A stretch of DNA of 64,000 nt from Mycobacterium avium subsp. avium (lineage in GTDB: Bacteria; Actinomycetota; Actinomycetes; Mycobacteriales; Mycobacteriaceae). Shown here piece by piece: positions 30,372 to 41,185 of this stretch (its first letter is position 1; the number at the start of each line of letters is the position of its first letter). Location of the stretch: contig NZ_CP046507.1 in assembly GCF_009741445.1 (NCBI RefSeq), positions 620,001-684,000 of the forward strand, in the 5' to 3' direction. Under the pieces are notes generated by a model. The model was not told the origin of the DNA. It worked only from the letters and a program-made list of their open reading frames with translations, and made no database searches. The translations under genes and the position numbers were made by a program.

Positions 30372-31638
30372 GTGCTTTCTCCTTACTCGCGGCCGCCAGC
30401 GCTTTCGCCGGCAGCGGCGGTGTCGGGAATACCGGGGTGGAATCCGGCGCGGTGGGCAGCTGCTTGGCCTGGCGGCGCAGCTGCCGTCGCAGCGCGCGAA
30501 TATGCGGCGTGGTGAACGGTTTTCGCAGCGAGAGCACCAGGGCGGCGGCGAACACGATGCTGGAGATCACCAGGATCGGCGTCCAGTGCGCGTACCCCTG
30601 GTTCTGCAGCGTGCGGATCACCGCCGCGATCAGCACCCACACCAACGAGGCGGGGATCAGCAGCTTCCAGCCCAGCCCCATGAACTGGTCGTAGCGCAGC
30701 CGCGGCAGGCTGGCCCGCAGCCAGAAGTAGATGAACAGGAAGGTCCACATCTTCGCGGTGAACCACAGCACCGGCCACCAGCCGGTGTTGGCGCCCGCCC
30801 ACGTGTTCAGCGGCCACGGCGCATGCCAGCCGCCGAAGAACAACGCGGTGGCCAGTGACGACACCGTCATCATGTTGACGTACTCGGCCAGCATGAACAT
30901 GGCGAACTTCAGCGACGAGTACTCGGTGTGGAACCCGGCGACCAGCTCGCCCTCGGCCTCGGGCAAATCGAAAGGCGCCCGGTTGGTTTCACCGACCATC
31001 GAGATCAGGTAGATCACGAACGACGGCAGCAGCAGGAACACGAACCAGACCCGGTCCTGGGCGGCCACGATCTGCGAGGTGGACATGGAGCCGGCGTAGA
31101 GGAACACCGCCGCGAACGACAATCCCATCGCCACCTCGTAGGAGATCACCTGCGCGGTGGAGCGCACCCCGCCCAGCAGCGGGTAGGTGGAGCCGGATGC
31201 CCAGCCGCCCAACACGATTCCGTACACCCCGATCGCCGACAGGCCCAGGATGAACAGCACCGCGACCGGCAGGTCGGTGAGCTGAAGCGGGGTGCGGTGG
31301 CCGAACACCGACACCACCGGGCCGAACGGGATGAACGCGAACGCGGTGAAGGCGGGGATGGTCGAGATGACCGGCGCCGCGAAGTAGACGAATTTGTCGA
31401 CGCCGCCCGGGGTGATGGTTTCCTTGAGCGCCAACTTGATTCCGTCGGCCAGGCTCTGCAGCACACCCCACGGGCCCACCCGGTTGGGGCCGGGCCGCAG
31501 CTGCATCCAGCCGAGGATCTTGCGTTCGAGCAGGATCGCGACAAGCACGTTGAGCATGAGGAACACGAAGATGGCCAGCGCCTTGCCCAGCACCAGCCAC
31601 CAGGGGTCGTGCCCGAAGGCGGTCAGTGGGGTCGTCAC
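30364..31638 (-). CDS. nuoH: NADH-quinone oxidoreductase subunit H
   Basis: The 424-residue membrane subunit forms the quinone-binding entry with NuoB and NuoD. Diagnostic segments are [25 protein letters not shown] and [23 protein letters not shown]. The basic Pro-rich C-terminal tail (from [16 protein letters not shown]) is longer than in E. coli. GTG 31638 overlaps the nuoG stop. Confidence 0.94.
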   Translation of the reverse strand: MTTPLTAFGHDPWWLVLGKALAIFVFLMLNVLVAILLERKILGWMQLRPGPNRVGPWGVLQSLADGIKLALKETITPGGVDKFVYFAAPVISTIPAFTAFAFIPFGPVVSVFGHRTPLQLTDLPVAVLFILGLSAIGVYGIVLGGWASGSTYPLLGGVRSTAQVISYEVAMGLSFAAVFLYAGSMSTSQIVAAQDRVWFVFLLLPSFVIYLISMVGETNRAPFDLPEAEGELVAGFHTEYSSLKFAMFMLAEYVNMMTVSSLATALFFGGWHAPWPLNTWAGANTGWWPVLWFTAKMWTFLFIYFWLRASLPRLRYDQFMGLGWKLLIPASLVWVLIAAVIRTLQNQGYAHWTPILVISSIVFAAALVLSLRKPFTTPHIRALRRQLRRQAKQLPTAPDSTPVFPTPPLPAKALAAASKEKARG

Positions 31639-34046
31639 GAGCCAACTCCAATCCGCACCGTGGCGCCGACGGTGACGCCGAGCTGGCGGTGCACCGCCGA
31701 GCCGGAGGAGTTCAGCGGCAGCCACACCACCCGGTCGGGCATGTCGGTGATCACCAGCGGCAGGCTGATCGATCCGCGCGGCGTGCTCACGGTGACCGCA
31801 TCGCCGTCGGCGGCGCCGATCTCGGCGGCGGTGTCGGCCGACAGCCGCAGCACGGGCTTGCGCGCCGTGCCGGCCAGATGCGGTTCGCCGTCTTGCATGC
31901 GACCGTTGTCCAGCAGCATCCGCCAACCGGTCAGCACCGCTTCACCCGCCCCGGGCGGCGTCGGCTCGGCGGCCGCGACGTCCGGGCCGGCCGCGCGTTT
32001 GCCCTCCCAGTAGGGCAGCGCGGCGTATTCGGTGCGGATCTCCTCGACGGTCGCCGTCCCCAGGTAGACGCCCAGCTCGTCGGCCAAAGTGTCGAGCACC
32101 TGGTGATCGGATTGGCCGGCCTGCGTCATGCTGCCGCGCAGCGCGGCCTGGAACGGGCGGAACCGGCCCTCCCAGTTGACGAAGGCGCCCGCCTTCTGGG
32201 TGGTCGGCGCGACCGGGAACACCACGTCGGCGCGCTGCGTGACGGCGCTGTGCCGCAGCTCCAGGCTGACCACGAAGCCCACCCCGTCCAGCGCCGCCAG
32301 CACCGCCTGCGGATCGGCGAAGTCGTCCGGGTCCACACCGCCGACCAGCAGTGCGCCCAGCGTGCCGTCGGCGGCGGCAGCCAGCATCTCCTGCACGTCA
32401 CGCCCAGGGCCGCAAGGCAATTCGGACACGTTCCAGGCCGACGCGATCTGCGCGCGGGCGTCGTCGTCAGCGACGGGCCGGCCGCCCGGCAGCAGCCCGG
32501 GCAGCGCCCCGGCCTCCAGGGCGCCGCGATCGCCGGCGCGCCGCGGAACCCAGACCAGCCGGGCGCCGGTGGTGTCGGCCAGCCGGGCGGCGGCGGACAG
32601 TCCGCCCGGCGCCGTGGCCAGCCGTTCGCCGACCATGATGACCGCGCCCGGGGTGGACAGCAGGTCACCCACTTCGCCGGTGGCCAGCCGGTCCAACGCC
32701 GAGGCCTCGGCGCCGGGCGCGGTTTTGATCAGCCGACCCGACATCTTGGTCAGCGAGCGGGTGGCGAACGGCGCCACCGCGTACACCGGCACCCCGTGCT
32801 TGCGGGCCGCCTTGCGCAGCCGCAGGAACACGATCGGCGACTCGTCTTCGGGCTCGAACCCGGCCAGCAGCACCACCGGTGCGGACTCCAGGTCGGAGTA
32901 GCTGACGGTGATCGGCCGGCCGGCGATCCGGGCGGCCAGAAAGTCGGTCTCCTCGGCCGAGCTGGGCCGGGCCCGAAAGTCGATGTCGTTGCTGCCCAAC
33001 ACGATTCGGGCGAATTTCGAGTACGCGTAGGCGTCCTCCCAGGTGGCCCGACCGCCGACCAGCACCCCGGTGTTGCCCAGCGCGGATTCCAGCCCCCGGG
33101 TCGCGGCGGCGATCGCGTGCGACCAGGAGGCCGGTTGCAGCGAACCGTCGGCGTCGCGGACCAGGGGAGTGGTGATCACGTCGGGCTGGGTGGCGTAGCT
33201 GAACGCCCACCGGCCCTTGTCGCAGTTCCACTCCTCGTTGACTTCCGGGTCGTCGCCGGCCAGTCGGCGCAGCACCTTGCCGCGGCGGTGGTCGGTGCGC
33301 TGGGCGCACCCGGACGCGCAGTGCTCGCAGACGCTGGGGCTGGACACCAGGTCGAAGGGGCGGGCCCGGAACCGGTAGGCGGTGCCGGTGAGCGCCCCCA
33401 CCGGGCAGATCTGCACGGTGTTGCCCGAGAAGTAGGAGTCGAACGGTTCGTTGGCGTAGATGCCGACCTGCTGCAGCGCGCCGCGCTCCTGCATGTCGAT
33501 GAACGGGTCGCCGGCGATCTGCTCGGAGAACCGGGTGCAGCGGGCGCACAGGATGCAGCGCTCCCGGTCCAGCAGCACCTGCGCGGAGATGTTGATCGGC
33601 TTGGCGAAGGTGCGCTTGACGTCGGTGAAGCGAGAATCGCTGCGGCCGTTGGACATTGCCTGGTTCTGCAGCGGGCATTCGCCGCCCTTGTCGCACATCG
33701 GGCAGTCCAGCGGATGGTTGATCAGCAGCAGCTCCATCACGCCGTGCTGGGCCTTGTCGGCGGCCTCGGAGGTGAGCTGGGTGCGCACCACCATGTCGTC
33801 GGTCGCGACCGTGGTGCACGAGGCCATCGGCTTGCGCTGCCCCTCGACCTCGACCAGGCACTGCCGGCACGCCCCGACCGGCTCCAGCAGCGGGTGGTCG
33901 CAGAACCGGGGGATCTGGATGCCCATCAACTCGGCCGCGCGGATCACCAGAGTCCCCTTGGGGACGCTGATCTCGTTGCCGTCGATGCTCAGCGTCACCA
34001 TCTCCGGCTGGGTCACGCGGCCTTCGGTGTCCGCAGTTTGGGTCAC
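31635..34046 (-). CDS. nuoG: NADH-quinone oxidoreductase subunit G
   Basis: The 803-residue Fe-S subunit is in the molybdopterin-oxidoreductase superfamily. N-terminal cluster ligands are [15 protein letters not shown] ([2Fe-2S]), [10 protein letters not shown] and CILCARC. The later CEHCASGC...NCDKGRW set can hold the extra N7 cluster. The C-terminal half has the oxidoreductase fold without cofactor-site conservation. GTG 34046 in a GTGA overlap with nuoF is the start; upstream residues in frame are shadow. Confidence 0.94.
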   Translation of the reverse strand: MTQTADTEGRVTQPEMVTLSIDGNEISVPKGTLVIRAAELMGIQIPRFCDHPLLEPVGACRQCLVEVEGQRKPMASCTTVATDDMVVRTQLTSEAADKAQHGVMELLLINHPLDCPMCDKGGECPLQNQAMSNGRSDSRFTDVKRTFAKPINISAQVLLDRERCILCARCTRFSEQIAGDPFIDMQERGALQQVGIYANEPFDSYFSGNTVQICPVGALTGTAYRFRARPFDLVSSPSVCEHCASGCAQRTDHRRGKVLRRLAGDDPEVNEEWNCDKGRWAFSYATQPDVITTPLVRDADGSLQPASWSHAIAAATRGLESALGNTGVLVGGRATWEDAYAYSKFARIVLGSNDIDFRARPSSAEETDFLAARIAGRPITVSYSDLESAPVVLLAGFEPEDESPIVFLRLRKAARKHGVPVYAVAPFATRSLTKMSGRLIKTAPGAEASALDRLATGEVGDLLSTPGAVIMVGERLATAPGGLSAAARLADTTGARLVWVPRRAGDRGALEAGALPGLLPGGRPVADDDARAQIASAWNVSELPCGPGRDVQEMLAAAADGTLGALLVGGVDPDDFADPQAVLAALDGVGFVVSLELRHSAVTQRADVVFPVAPTTQKAGAFVNWEGRFRPFQAALRGSMTQAGQSDHQVLDTLADELGVYLGTATVEEIRTEYAALPYWEGKRAAGPDVAAAEPTPPGAGEAVLTGWRMLLDNGRMQDGEPHLAGTARKPVLRLSADTAAEIGAADGDAVTVSTPRGSISLPLVITDMPDRVVWLPLNSSGSAVHRQLGVTVGATVRIGVGS

Positions 34047-35404
34047 GAGTCGCTCCCGTTCGGTGTCAGCATGGAGTCTCGCGGGTCGAACGGGCATCTG
34101 CCGTTCTCGACGTGGGCGACGTACTCGTCGCGGAAGTACTTGATCGACGACATCACCGGGCTGGCGGCGCCATCGCCCAACGCGCAGAACGACTTTCCCA
34201 GGATGGTGTCGGAGATGTCCAGCAGCTTGTCGATGTCCTCGGCCGTGCCCTTACCGGTCTCCAGCCGTTCGTAGATCTGGTCGAGCCAGAACGTGCCCTC
34301 GCGGCACGGCGTGCACTTGCCGCACGACTCGTGCTTGTAGAAGTAGGTCCAGCGGCGCACCGCACGCACCACGCAGGTGGTCTCGTCGAAGATCTCCAGC
34401 GCCTTGGTGCCCAGCATCGAGCCGACCCCGCCCACGCCCTCGTAATCCAGTGGCACGTCGAGGTGTTCGTCGGTCAGCAGCGGGGTCGACGAGCCGCCGG
34501 GGGTCCAGAACTTGAGCCGGTGCCCGGCCCGCACCCCGCCGGCGTAATCGAGCAACTCGCGCAACGTGATTCCCAGCGGCGCCTCGTACTGGCCGGGCCG
34601 GGTGACGTGGCCGGACAGCGAATACAGCGTGAAGCCCGGCGATTTCTCGCTGCCCATCGAGCGGAACCAGTCCACGCCGTTGCCGATGATGGACGGCACG
34701 CTGGCGATGGTCTCGACGTTGTTGATCACCGTGGGGCAGCCGTACAGCCCGGCCACCGCCGGGAACGGCGGCCGCAGCCGGGGCTGGCCGCGGCGGCCCT
34801 CCAGCGAGTCCAGCAGCGCGGTCTCCTCGCCGCAGATGTAGGCGCCGGCGCCGGCGTGCACCACCAGCTCCAGATCGAAGCCCGAGCCGTCGATGTCGCG
34901 GCCCAGATAGCCGGCGGCGTAGGCCTCGGCGACGGCGTTCTGCAGCCGGCGCAGCACCGGCAGCACCTCGCCGCGCACATAGATGAACGCGTGGTTGGCC
35001 CGGATCGCATACGCCGCGATGATCACCCCCTCGATCAGGACGTGCGGGGTGGCCAGCATCAACGGAATGTCTTTGCACGTACCGGGTTCCGACTCGTCGG
35101 CGTTGACCACCAGGTAGTGCGGCTTGGCGGCCGCGCCGGTGTCGCCCTGCGGGATGAACGACCACTTGGTGCCGGTCGAGAAGCCCGCGCCGCCGCGCCC
35201 GCGCAGCCCGGAGTCCTTGACCATCCCGATGACCGCGTCGGGCTCCATCGCCAGCGCCTTCTTCATCGCCGCGTAGCCGCCGTGCCGGTGGTACGTCTGC
35301 AGCGTCCACGACTCGGGATCGTCCCAGAAGCGGCTGATCACCGGCGTCAGCGGCGTCGCCTGCGGGGCCCCGGAGGCCTCCGAAGTCTCCGAAGTCGTTG
35401 TCAT
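34043..35404 (-). CDS. nuoF: NADH-quinone oxidoreductase subunit F (NADH/FMN site)
   Basis: The 453-residue catalytic entry subunit oxidises NADH with FMN and passes electrons to a [4Fe-4S] cluster. [16 protein letters not shown] forms the nucleotide/FMN site, [20 protein letters not shown] follows, and [12 protein letters not shown] holds three cluster cysteines, with a fourth near [14 protein letters not shown] 35404 is coupled to nuoE. A Thr/Ser-rich N-terminal extension of about 20 residues is present. Confidence 0.95.
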   Translation of the reverse strand: MTTTSETSEASGAPQATPLTPVISRFWDDPESWTLQTYHRHGGYAAMKKALAMEPDAVIGMVKDSGLRGRGGAGFSTGTKWSFIPQGDTGAAAKPHYLVVNADESEPGTCKDIPLMLATPHVLIEGVIIAAYAIRANHAFIYVRGEVLPVLRRLQNAVAEAYAAGYLGRDIDGSGFDLELVVHAGAGAYICGEETALLDSLEGRRGQPRLRPPFPAVAGLYGCPTVINNVETIASVPSIIGNGVDWFRSMGSEKSPGFTLYSLSGHVTRPGQYEAPLGITLRELLDYAGGVRAGHRLKFWTPGGSSTPLLTDEHLDVPLDYEGVGGVGSMLGTKALEIFDETTCVVRAVRRWTYFYKHESCGKCTPCREGTFWLDQIYERLETGKGTAEDIDKLLDISDTILGKSFCALGDGAASPVMSSIKYFRDEYVAHVENGRCPFDPRDSMLTPNGSDS

Positions 35405-36159
35405 TGCTGGCCTTCCGGCGGTTTCGGTGCCTGCATGCCGTGTTCCTTGGCGACCTTCAGCCCGGCCAGGGTCGCCGCGCCGGCGCCGCCCTGCCCCTGG
35501 TCGGGGCGCTCGTCGGGCAGCCCGGCCAGGATGCGCGAGGTCTCCCGGAAGACGCACAGCGGCGCGCCGCGGGTGGGGTGCCGGGGCTCACCGGCGCGCA
35601 GCGAGTCGACGAGTTCGCGCGCCGACTCGGGTGTCTGGTTGTCGAAGAACTCCCAGTTGACCATCACCACCGGCGCGTAGTCGCAGGCCGCGTTGCATTC
35701 GATGTGTTGCAGCGTGACCGACCCGTCGGGCGTGGTCTCGTCGTTGCCGATGCCCAGATGCTCCTTCAGCGCATCGAAGATGGCGTCGCCACCCATGATG
35801 GCGCACAACGTGTTTGTGCACACCCCGACGAGGTAGTCACCGGTCGGCCCGCGCCGGTACATGGTGTAGAAGCTGGCCACCGCCGACACCTCGGCCCCGG
35901 TCAAACCCAGCTGCTCGCCGCAGAACTCTAGTCCCGCCGGGGTCAGGTAGGAGTCCTGCGACTGGACCAGGTGCAGCAGCGGCAGCAGCGCCGAGCGTTT
36001 GTCGGGGTAGCGGCCCATGATCTCCTTGGCGTCGACCTCGAGCCGGGCCCGCACCTCGGGCGGGTAGGACGTGGGCGCGCCCTCGACCACGAACGCGTTG
36101 GGCTCGTCGGGCGGCGGGCCGAGCCGGAGGAACACCGGCTGCCCCTGTGGGCCGGTCAT
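35401..36159 (-). CDS. nuoE: NADH-quinone oxidoreductase subunit E
   Basis: The 252-residue thioredoxin-fold subunit carries a [2Fe-2S] cluster through [12 protein letters not shown] and [11 protein letters not shown]. This is the N1a site next to FMN. A C-terminal extension rich in Gly, Ala and Pro ([13 protein letters not shown]...) follows the domain, as in other mycobacteria. It starts at ATG 36159, overlapping the nuoD stop. Confidence 0.94.
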   Translation of the reverse strand: MTGPQGQPVFLRLGPPPDEPNAFVVEGAPTSYPPEVRARLEVDAKEIMGRYPDKRSALLPLLHLVQSQDSYLTPAGLEFCGEQLGLTGAEVSAVASFYTMYRRGPTGDYLVGVCTNTLCAIMGGDAIFDALKEHLGIGNDETTPDGSVTLQHIECNAACDYAPVVMVNWEFFDNQTPESARELVDSLRAGEPRHPTRGAPLCVFRETSRILAGLPDERPDQGQGGAGAATLAGLKVAKEHGMQAPKPPEGQQ

Positions 36160-37481
36160 CGGTCCACCCCGCCCATCACCGGGTCGATGCTGGCGACCGC
36201 GGTGATCAGGTCGGCGACCATGCCGCCCTCGCACATCGCGGCGACGGACTGCAGATTGGTGAACGACGGGTCGCGGTAGTGCACCCGGTAGGGGCGGGTG
36301 CCGCCGTCGCTGACCATGTGCACGCCGAGCTCGCCGCGCGGCGATTCGACCGCCGTGTACACCTGGCCCGGCGGGACCCGGATGCCCTCGGTGACCAGCT
36401 TGAAGTGGTGGATCAGGGCCTCCATCGAGCCGCCCATGATCTTGGCGATGTGCTCCGGCGAGTTACCCAGGCCGTCCGGGCCGACCTTCAAATCGGCGGG
36501 CCAGGCGATCTTTCCGTTCTCGACCATGATGGGGCCCGGCTGCAACTTGTCCAGACATTGCTCGACGATCTTGATCGACTCCCACATCTCCTTGACGCGA
36601 ATCATGTAGCGCCCGTAAGCATCACACGTGTCGGCGGTGATCACGTCGAATTCGTAGTTTTCATAACCGCAGTACGGTTCGCTCTTGCGCAGATCGTGCG
36701 GCAGCCCGGTGGCGCGCAGGATCGGCCCCGTGATGCCAAGCGCCATGCAGCCGGTCAGGTCCAGGTAGCCGATGTCCTGGGTGCGGGCCTTCCAGATGGC
36801 GTTCTCGTTGAGCAGGTCGCCCATTTCGCGCAGCGGTTGGCGCAACTGGTCGAGCGCCTGGGCGATTTCGGTTTTCGCATTCGGCGGCAGGTCCTGGGCC
36901 ACGCCGCCGGGCCGGATGTAGGCGCTGTTCATCCGCAGCCCGGTGATCGACTCGAACAGGGTGAGCACGATTTCGCGGCCGCGGAAGCCGACGAACATCG
37001 GCGTCATCGCGCCCAGCTCCATGCCGCCGGTGGCCAGGGCCACCAGATGCGAGGAGATCCGGTTGAGCTCCATCATCATCACCCGGATGACGTTGACCCG
37101 CTCCGGTATCTGGTCGGTGATGCCGAGCAGCTTCTCCACGCCCAGGCAGTAGGCGGTCTCGTTGAAAAACGGTGAGAGATAATCCATTCGGGTCACGAAC
37201 GTGACACCCTGGGTCCAGTACCGGTATTCGAGGTTCTTTTCGATGCCGGTGTGCAGGTAGCCGATTCCGCAACGCGCCTCGGTGACCGTTTCGCCCTCGA
37301 TCTCCAGGATCAGCCGCAGCACCCCGTGGGTGGACGGGTGCTGGGGTCCCATGTTGACGACGATGCGTTCGCCGGGGTCGGCGCTGCGGGCGGCCTCGAC
37401 GACCTTGTCCCAGTCCTGGCCGCCCGCGACCACGAGGGTCTCGCCGGCGCCGTCGTGCGTCGATTCGGTGGTGGTGCTCAT
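36156..37481 (-). CDS. nuoD: NADH-quinone oxidoreductase subunit D
   Basis: The 441-residue subunit is related to the large subunit of NiFe hydrogenases and lines the quinone cavity. It begins [17 protein letters not shown] and contains [18 protein letters not shown] and [16 protein letters not shown]. It starts at ATG 37481, whose A is shared with the nuoC stop (TGATG). Confidence 0.95.
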   Translation of the reverse strand: MSTTTESTHDGAGETLVVAGGQDWDKVVEAARSADPGERIVVNMGPQHPSTHGVLRLILEIEGETVTEARCGIGYLHTGIEKNLEYRYWTQGVTFVTRMDYLSPFFNETAYCLGVEKLLGITDQIPERVNVIRVMMMELNRISSHLVALATGGMELGAMTPMFVGFRGREIVLTLFESITGLRMNSAYIRPGGVAQDLPPNAKTEIAQALDQLRQPLREMGDLLNENAIWKARTQDIGYLDLTGCMALGITGPILRATGLPHDLRKSEPYCGYENYEFDVITADTCDAYGRYMIRVKEMWESIKIVEQCLDKLQPGPIMVENGKIAWPADLKVGPDGLGNSPEHIAKIMGGSMEALIHHFKLVTEGIRVPPGQVYTAVESPRGELGVHMVSDGGTRPYRVHYRDPSFTNLQSVAAMCEGGMVADLITAVASIDPVMGGVDR

Positions 37482-38188
37482 CAGTTGTACGCTCTCCGCT
37501 CGTCGGGCGGGGGTATCTGTGCGCCTTTGTATTCGACCGGGATCCCGCCGAGCGGGTAGTCCTTGCGCTGCGGATGCCCGTGCCAGTCGTCCGGCATCTC
37601 GATGCGGGTCAGCGACGGGTGCCCGTCGAAGATGATGCCGAAGAAGTCGTAGGTCTCGCGCTCGTGCCAGTCGGTGGTCGGATAGATCCGGTACAGCGAC
37701 GGGATGTGCGGATCCTCGTCGGGCACAGCCACTTCCAGGCGGACGCGGCGGTTGTGCGTGATGGACTGCAGCGGATAGACGGCGTGCAGTTCGCGACCCG
37801 TCTCGTGCGGGTAGTGCACGCCGCTGACGCCCAGGCACATCTCGAAACGCAGCCGCGGGTCGTCGCGAAGGTGCTGGGCCACGTGCGGCAGTGCCGCCCG
37901 GTCGACGTGCAGGGTGAGCTCGTCGCGGTACACCACGACCTTCTCGATCGCCTGGTGGAATTCGATGCCGTTGCTCTGCAACGACTCGGTCAACGTGTCG
38001 ACGACGTCGTCGAAGTAGCTGCCGTAGGGTCGCGGGCTGCTGCCGGGCAGGGTGACCGTGCGCACCAGCCGCCCGTAGCCGGACGTGTCGCCGGTGCCGG
38101 CGGCCCCGAACATGCCGCGACGAACGTCGATCACCTCGTCGTCGCCCTGGGCTATCGCCTCGCGGGGGTCCTGGTCGGGCGAGCTCAT
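37481..38188 (-). CDS. nuoC: NADH-quinone oxidoreductase subunit C
   Basis: The 235-residue 30-kDa-type subunit of the peripheral arm is marked by [27 protein letters not shown], the family signature. It holds no cofactor and helps form the quinone-site region with NuoD and NuoB. ATG 38188 overlaps the nuoB stop. Confidence 0.94.
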
Positions 38189-38739
38189 CGCAGCAGTCCG
38201 CGCATCTCGATGGTGGGCCGGGCCGACAGCGCCGCCTGCTCGGCTTCGGCGATGGCGGTTTCCCGGTTGACGCCCAGCGGCATTTGTTGAATCTTCTCGT
38301 GCAGCTTGAGGATTGCGTACAACAGCATTTCCGGGCGCGGGGGGCAGCCGGGCAGGTAGATGTCCACCGGGACGACGTGGTCGACGCCCTGCACGATCGC
38401 GTAGTTGTTGAACATCCCGCCGGATGACGCGCACACCCCCATGGCCAGCACCCATTTCGGCTCGGCCATCTGGTCGTAGATCTGGCGCAGCACCGGGGCC
38501 ATCTTCTGGCTCACCCGACCGGCGACGATCATCAGGTCGGCCTGGCGGGGAGTGGCCGAGAACCGCTCCATGCCGAACCGCGCGATGTCGAATCTTGGCC
38601 CGGCGGTTGCCATCATCTCGATGGCACAGCAGGCCAACCCGAACGTCGCCGGCCACAGCGAGTTCTTGCGGACGTAGCCGGCGACCTTCTCGACCGTCGA
38701 CAACAGGATCCCGCCGGGCAGCTGTTCCTCAAGACCCAC
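38185..38739 (-). CDS. nuoB: NADH-quinone oxidoreductase subunit B (N2 cluster)
   Basis: The 184-residue subunit binds the terminal [4Fe-4S] cluster N2. Ligands are the paired cysteines of [10 protein letters not shown], the Cys of MGVCASSGG and that of [12 protein letters not shown] 38739 starts the gene, 25 bases after the nuoA stop. Confidence 0.95.
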
Positions 38740-38764
38740 GCTTACCTCAATCCCCTCTCGGCCC

Positions 38765-39142
38765 TCAGTCCCACGTCAGGCCGCCGCGGCGCCACACGTA
38801 GGCGTAGGCCACGAAAACCGTGAGCATGAAGACCACCATCTCGATCAGAGCAAAGGTGCCCAGCGCGTCGTAGCTGACCGCCCACGGGTACAGGAACACG
38901 ATTTCGATGTCGAAGACGATGAACAGCATCGCGGTCAGGTAGTACTTCACCGGAAACCGCTGTCCGGCCGTGGCGCGCGGGCCGCTCACCGAGGTTTCGG
39001 TGGGCTCGATGCCGCACTCGTAGGCCGCCATCTTCGATTTGTTGAAACGTGACGGGCCGGCCAGGCTCGCGATCACCACCGAGCCCACGGCAAAGGCGGT
39101 GGCGATCGCCCCCAGCACCAGGATGGGTATGTAGACGTTCAA
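38765..39142 (-). CDS. nuoA: NADH-quinone oxidoreductase subunit A
   Basis: This is the first gene of the nuo operon, with three membrane helices and the conserved loop YECGIEP plus [16 protein letters not shown] chose TTG 39142, which yields [11 protein letters not shown], because it matches the M. tuberculosis N-terminus as I recall it and has GGAG 6 bases upstream. ATG 39244 would add 34 residues (MLKITVTVPKPGS...) without a visible ribosome site and is the main alternative. The 39143-39383 spacer must hold the operon promoter, but I see no convincing -10/-35 pair. Confidence 0.88.
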   Translation of the reverse strand: MNVYIPILVLGAIATAFAVGSVVIASLAGPSRFNKSKMAAYECGIEPTETSVSGPRATAGQRFPVKYYLTAMLFIVFDIEIVFLYPWAVSYDALGTFALIEMVVFMLTVFVAYAYVWRRGGLTWD

Positions 39143-39383
39143 CTCGCTCCATGATCCGTCGTGCGAGCCGCCTGCAGCGGCCAGGCGGTAACCGGGCTGC
39201 TGTGACGAACCCGGTTTCGGGACCGTCACAGTGATCTTCAACATAGCATCGCGGCGCGCGGCGCGCTTGCCCGGGGTGGGCGTTTTGCAGTATTGACGCC
39301 GCCGTGCTCGCGCTGTCCAGCGCAAAGTCAGGGGGCGACGGCCGGGCGATTGCCCCGGCGGCAACGAGGACGCGTGGATCCGG

Positions 39384-39797
39384 TCAGCGAACCGGGGTGC
39401 GCAACAGGTTCAGCACCGTGCGGCCGAGCAGGATGGGGTCGATCGGATGCGGCACCGCGGCTTCGGCGCGCGACCAGGACGCCAGCCAGGCATCGTCGGG
39501 CCGCCCGGTCAGCACCACCAGCGGTGGGCAGGTGTCGAGTTCGTCCTTGAGCTGTTTGGCGATTCCCATGCCCCCGGTGGGGGTGGCCTCGCCGTCCAGG
39601 ATGGCCAGGTCGATGCCGCCCTGGTCCATCGTCTTGACCACCATCGGGGCGGTGGCCACCTCCACGTAGCTCAGCTCGGGCAGGTCGGGATGCAGGTGCC
39701 TGCCCAGTGCCCGCATCACCCGTTCCCGGGTCTGGGCGTTGCTGCTGTAGACGAGGATCCGCAGGGCGACGCTGGATTGGGGCGTGGAGTCCGACAC
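39384..39797 (-). CDS. Stand-alone receiver-like protein with degenerate active site (Rv3143 counterpart)
   Basis: The 137-residue protein is a CheY-like receiver without an output domain. The phosphoacceptor position is retained (Asp68 in DLAILDGEATP). The acidic pair normally following strand 1 is replaced (VYSSNAQTRE), and the conserved Lys-Pro is His-Pro (VPHPIDP). Phosphorylation may therefore be weak or absent. It lies upstream of nuoA in the same orientation, as does Rv3143 in M. tuberculosis. The partner kinase is unknown. Confidence 0.8.
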   Translation of the reverse strand: MSDSTPQSSVALRILVYSSNAQTRERVMRALGRHLHPDLPELSYVEVATAPMVVKTMDQGGIDLAILDGEATPTGGMGIAKQLKDELDTCPPLVVLTGRPDDAWLASWSRAEAAVPHPIDPILLGRTVLNLLRTPVR

Positions 39798-39858
39798 GCT
39801 GCAGATGCTACTGGTGCCGCAGTGGGTTTATCGGGGTGCCCGCAAATCTGTTGCGAAT

Positions 39859-40395
39859 CTATTGCGAATCTCGGACGAAGATGACGTCGGCCGCGGCCGT
39901 CGCGGTGCGGCCGATCATGCCGAACCGGTTCCAGCCCAGGTCGAATCGGGCGCGATCGAGCGTGGTTTCGCCGGTGATCCGGATCGAGCCGTCGTCGAGC
40001 TCGAGGATCGTGACGGGCAGCGGCAGTTGTGCGGTGACGCCCTTGACGGTGAAGTCGGTGCGCAGGTCGGCGTTTTTGCCCTTGGTCGGCTGCAGCCCGG
40101 TGACCACCACGCTGATCTTCTCGAAGCGTTCGACGTCGAAGAAGTCGGGCGAGCGCAGGTGCTGGTCGCGGCGGCCGATCCCGGTGTCCAGCGACGCGGC
40201 CCGGATGTCGACGCGCCCGAAAACCGCTCCCTTGCCGGTCAGTTGGCCGTCACCGGTGAAGTCGGTGAAGCGGCCCCGGACGGTCAGCAGCCCCCACATG
40301 TTCTTGATCCTGAAAGTGATGGCCGAGCGGTCCGGCACCAGGTTCCACACGCCGGCCATCTCCGGATCGTGCAGCAGTGTCTCCAAGGTCGTCAT
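39859..40395 (-). CDS. YceI-family protein
   Basis: The 178-residue protein shows the YceI lipocalin-like pattern: WNLVPDRSAITFRIKNMWG at the start, VRGRFTDFTGDG, DQHLRSPDFFDVERF, and a TVKGVTAQLPLPV stretch. Family members bind isoprenoid or amide lipids in a barrel. No signal peptide is visible, so it is probably cytosolic. It is transcribed alone or with the NTF2-like gene 37 bases upstream. Confidence 0.85.
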   Translation of the reverse strand: MTTLETLLHDPEMAGVWNLVPDRSAITFRIKNMWGLLTVRGRFTDFTGDGQLTGKGAVFGRVDIRAASLDTGIGRRDQHLRSPDFFDVERFEKISVVVTGLQPTKGKNADLRTDFTVKGVTAQLPLPVTILELDDGSIRITGETTLDRARFDLGWNRFGMIGRTATAAADVIFVRDSQ

Positions 40396-40432
40396 CGATC
40401 ACCCCCAACTGTCGTGGCGAATCTAGCGCCTA

Positions 40433-40819
40433 TCACATCAGCGGCGCGATCCCGGCGGGATCGAAGTATTCGTCGATGCGCTCGATCATGCCGTGCGCGC
40501 CCACCCTGATCACGATGCACACCCGCAGCGAGATCGCTTGCCCGCCATGCCCGGTGGCGTGCAAGACGTGCTGCTGGACGAAGCCGCCGTCGAACAGCTG
40601 CCGGTCCAGGATCTGGTAGCGGCGCCGGGCGGTCGCGCCGATGAACCAGTCGATCACCCGCACGGCGCGGGCCTTGTCGTCGTCGCGGCGGGAGCCGACC
40701 CGCCACACCGCGATATCGTCGCTCCACATCGCCGCGACCGCGGTCACGTCACCGCGCTCGATGGCGGCGAACAGCCGGTCGGCCGTGTCGACGACGGTTT
40801 TCGCACCGCTGGCGGTCAT
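40433..40819 (-). CDS. NTF2/SnoaL-like small protein
   Basis: The 128-residue protein has an NTF2-like cone fold: ADRLFAAIERGDVTAVAAMWSDDIAVWRV at the start, a central RRYQILDRQLF strand and LRVCIVIRVGAHGMIERIDEYFDPAG at the end. Such proteins serve as isomerases, hydrolases or ligand binders. Downstream of the catabolic operon (27 bases from the DUF6285 gene) it may be its last cistron. Catalytic residues cannot be assigned. Confidence 0.75.
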   Translation of the reverse strand: MTASGAKTVVDTADRLFAAIERGDVTAVAAMWSDDIAVWRVGSRRDDDKARAVRVIDWFIGATARRRYQILDRQLFDGGFVQQHVLHATGHGGQAISLRVCIVIRVGAHGMIERIDEYFDPAGIAPLM

Positions 40820-40846
40820 GGCACCCGCTCCCCTCCGATCTGTTTA

Positions 40847-41185
40847 CTATTCGTTGTCGTAGCCGGGATGGGCGACGGCCAACCGGCGTCGCACCAGCGC
40901 GCGCAGGCAGGCGATGACGTCGTCGGCCCGCCCGTCCATCTCCCCGGCGCGTATCGCGGCGGCGAGCTGCTCCTCCTCGGCGAAACCCAAGGCGGCCAGG
41001 GCGGCACGCGATTGCGCTTCGCTCTCGTCGAGCAGTTCACGCTCGACGATGCGCAACGCGTTGGCGGCCACCCGGGCGTGGAAGTTGACCTGCCCCTCGG
41101 TCGCCGCGCGCACGTCGGTCTCCAGGAATTCGGCCACGGCGGCGACGAGTTCGGCGGCCAGCGGGCGGCCATAGGGGCCGATCAT
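40847..41185 (-). CDS. DUF6285 small protein (LvaB-like)
   Basis: The 112-residue helical protein contains NFHARVAANALRIVERELL, the DUF6285 pattern as I recall it. The gene starts in a TGATG overlap with the phosphotransferase stop. In Pseudomonas levulinate catabolism the DUF6285 protein LvaB is required for activity of the kinase LvaA; the same small-protein/kinase pairing occurs here. It is probably an accessory subunit of the upstream kinase. Assignment rests on size, sequence pattern and coupling. Confidence 0.7.
   Translation of the reverse strand: MIGPYGRPLAAELVAAVAEFLETDVRAATEGQVNFHARVAANALRIVERELLDESEAQSRAALAALGFAEEEQLAAAIRAGEMDGRADDVIACLRALVRRRLAVAHPGYDNE

Noticed and set aside
39143..39383. 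Promoter for the nuo operon
   Set aside because: The spacer must contain it, but no hexamer pair with sensible spacing was convincing enough to list.
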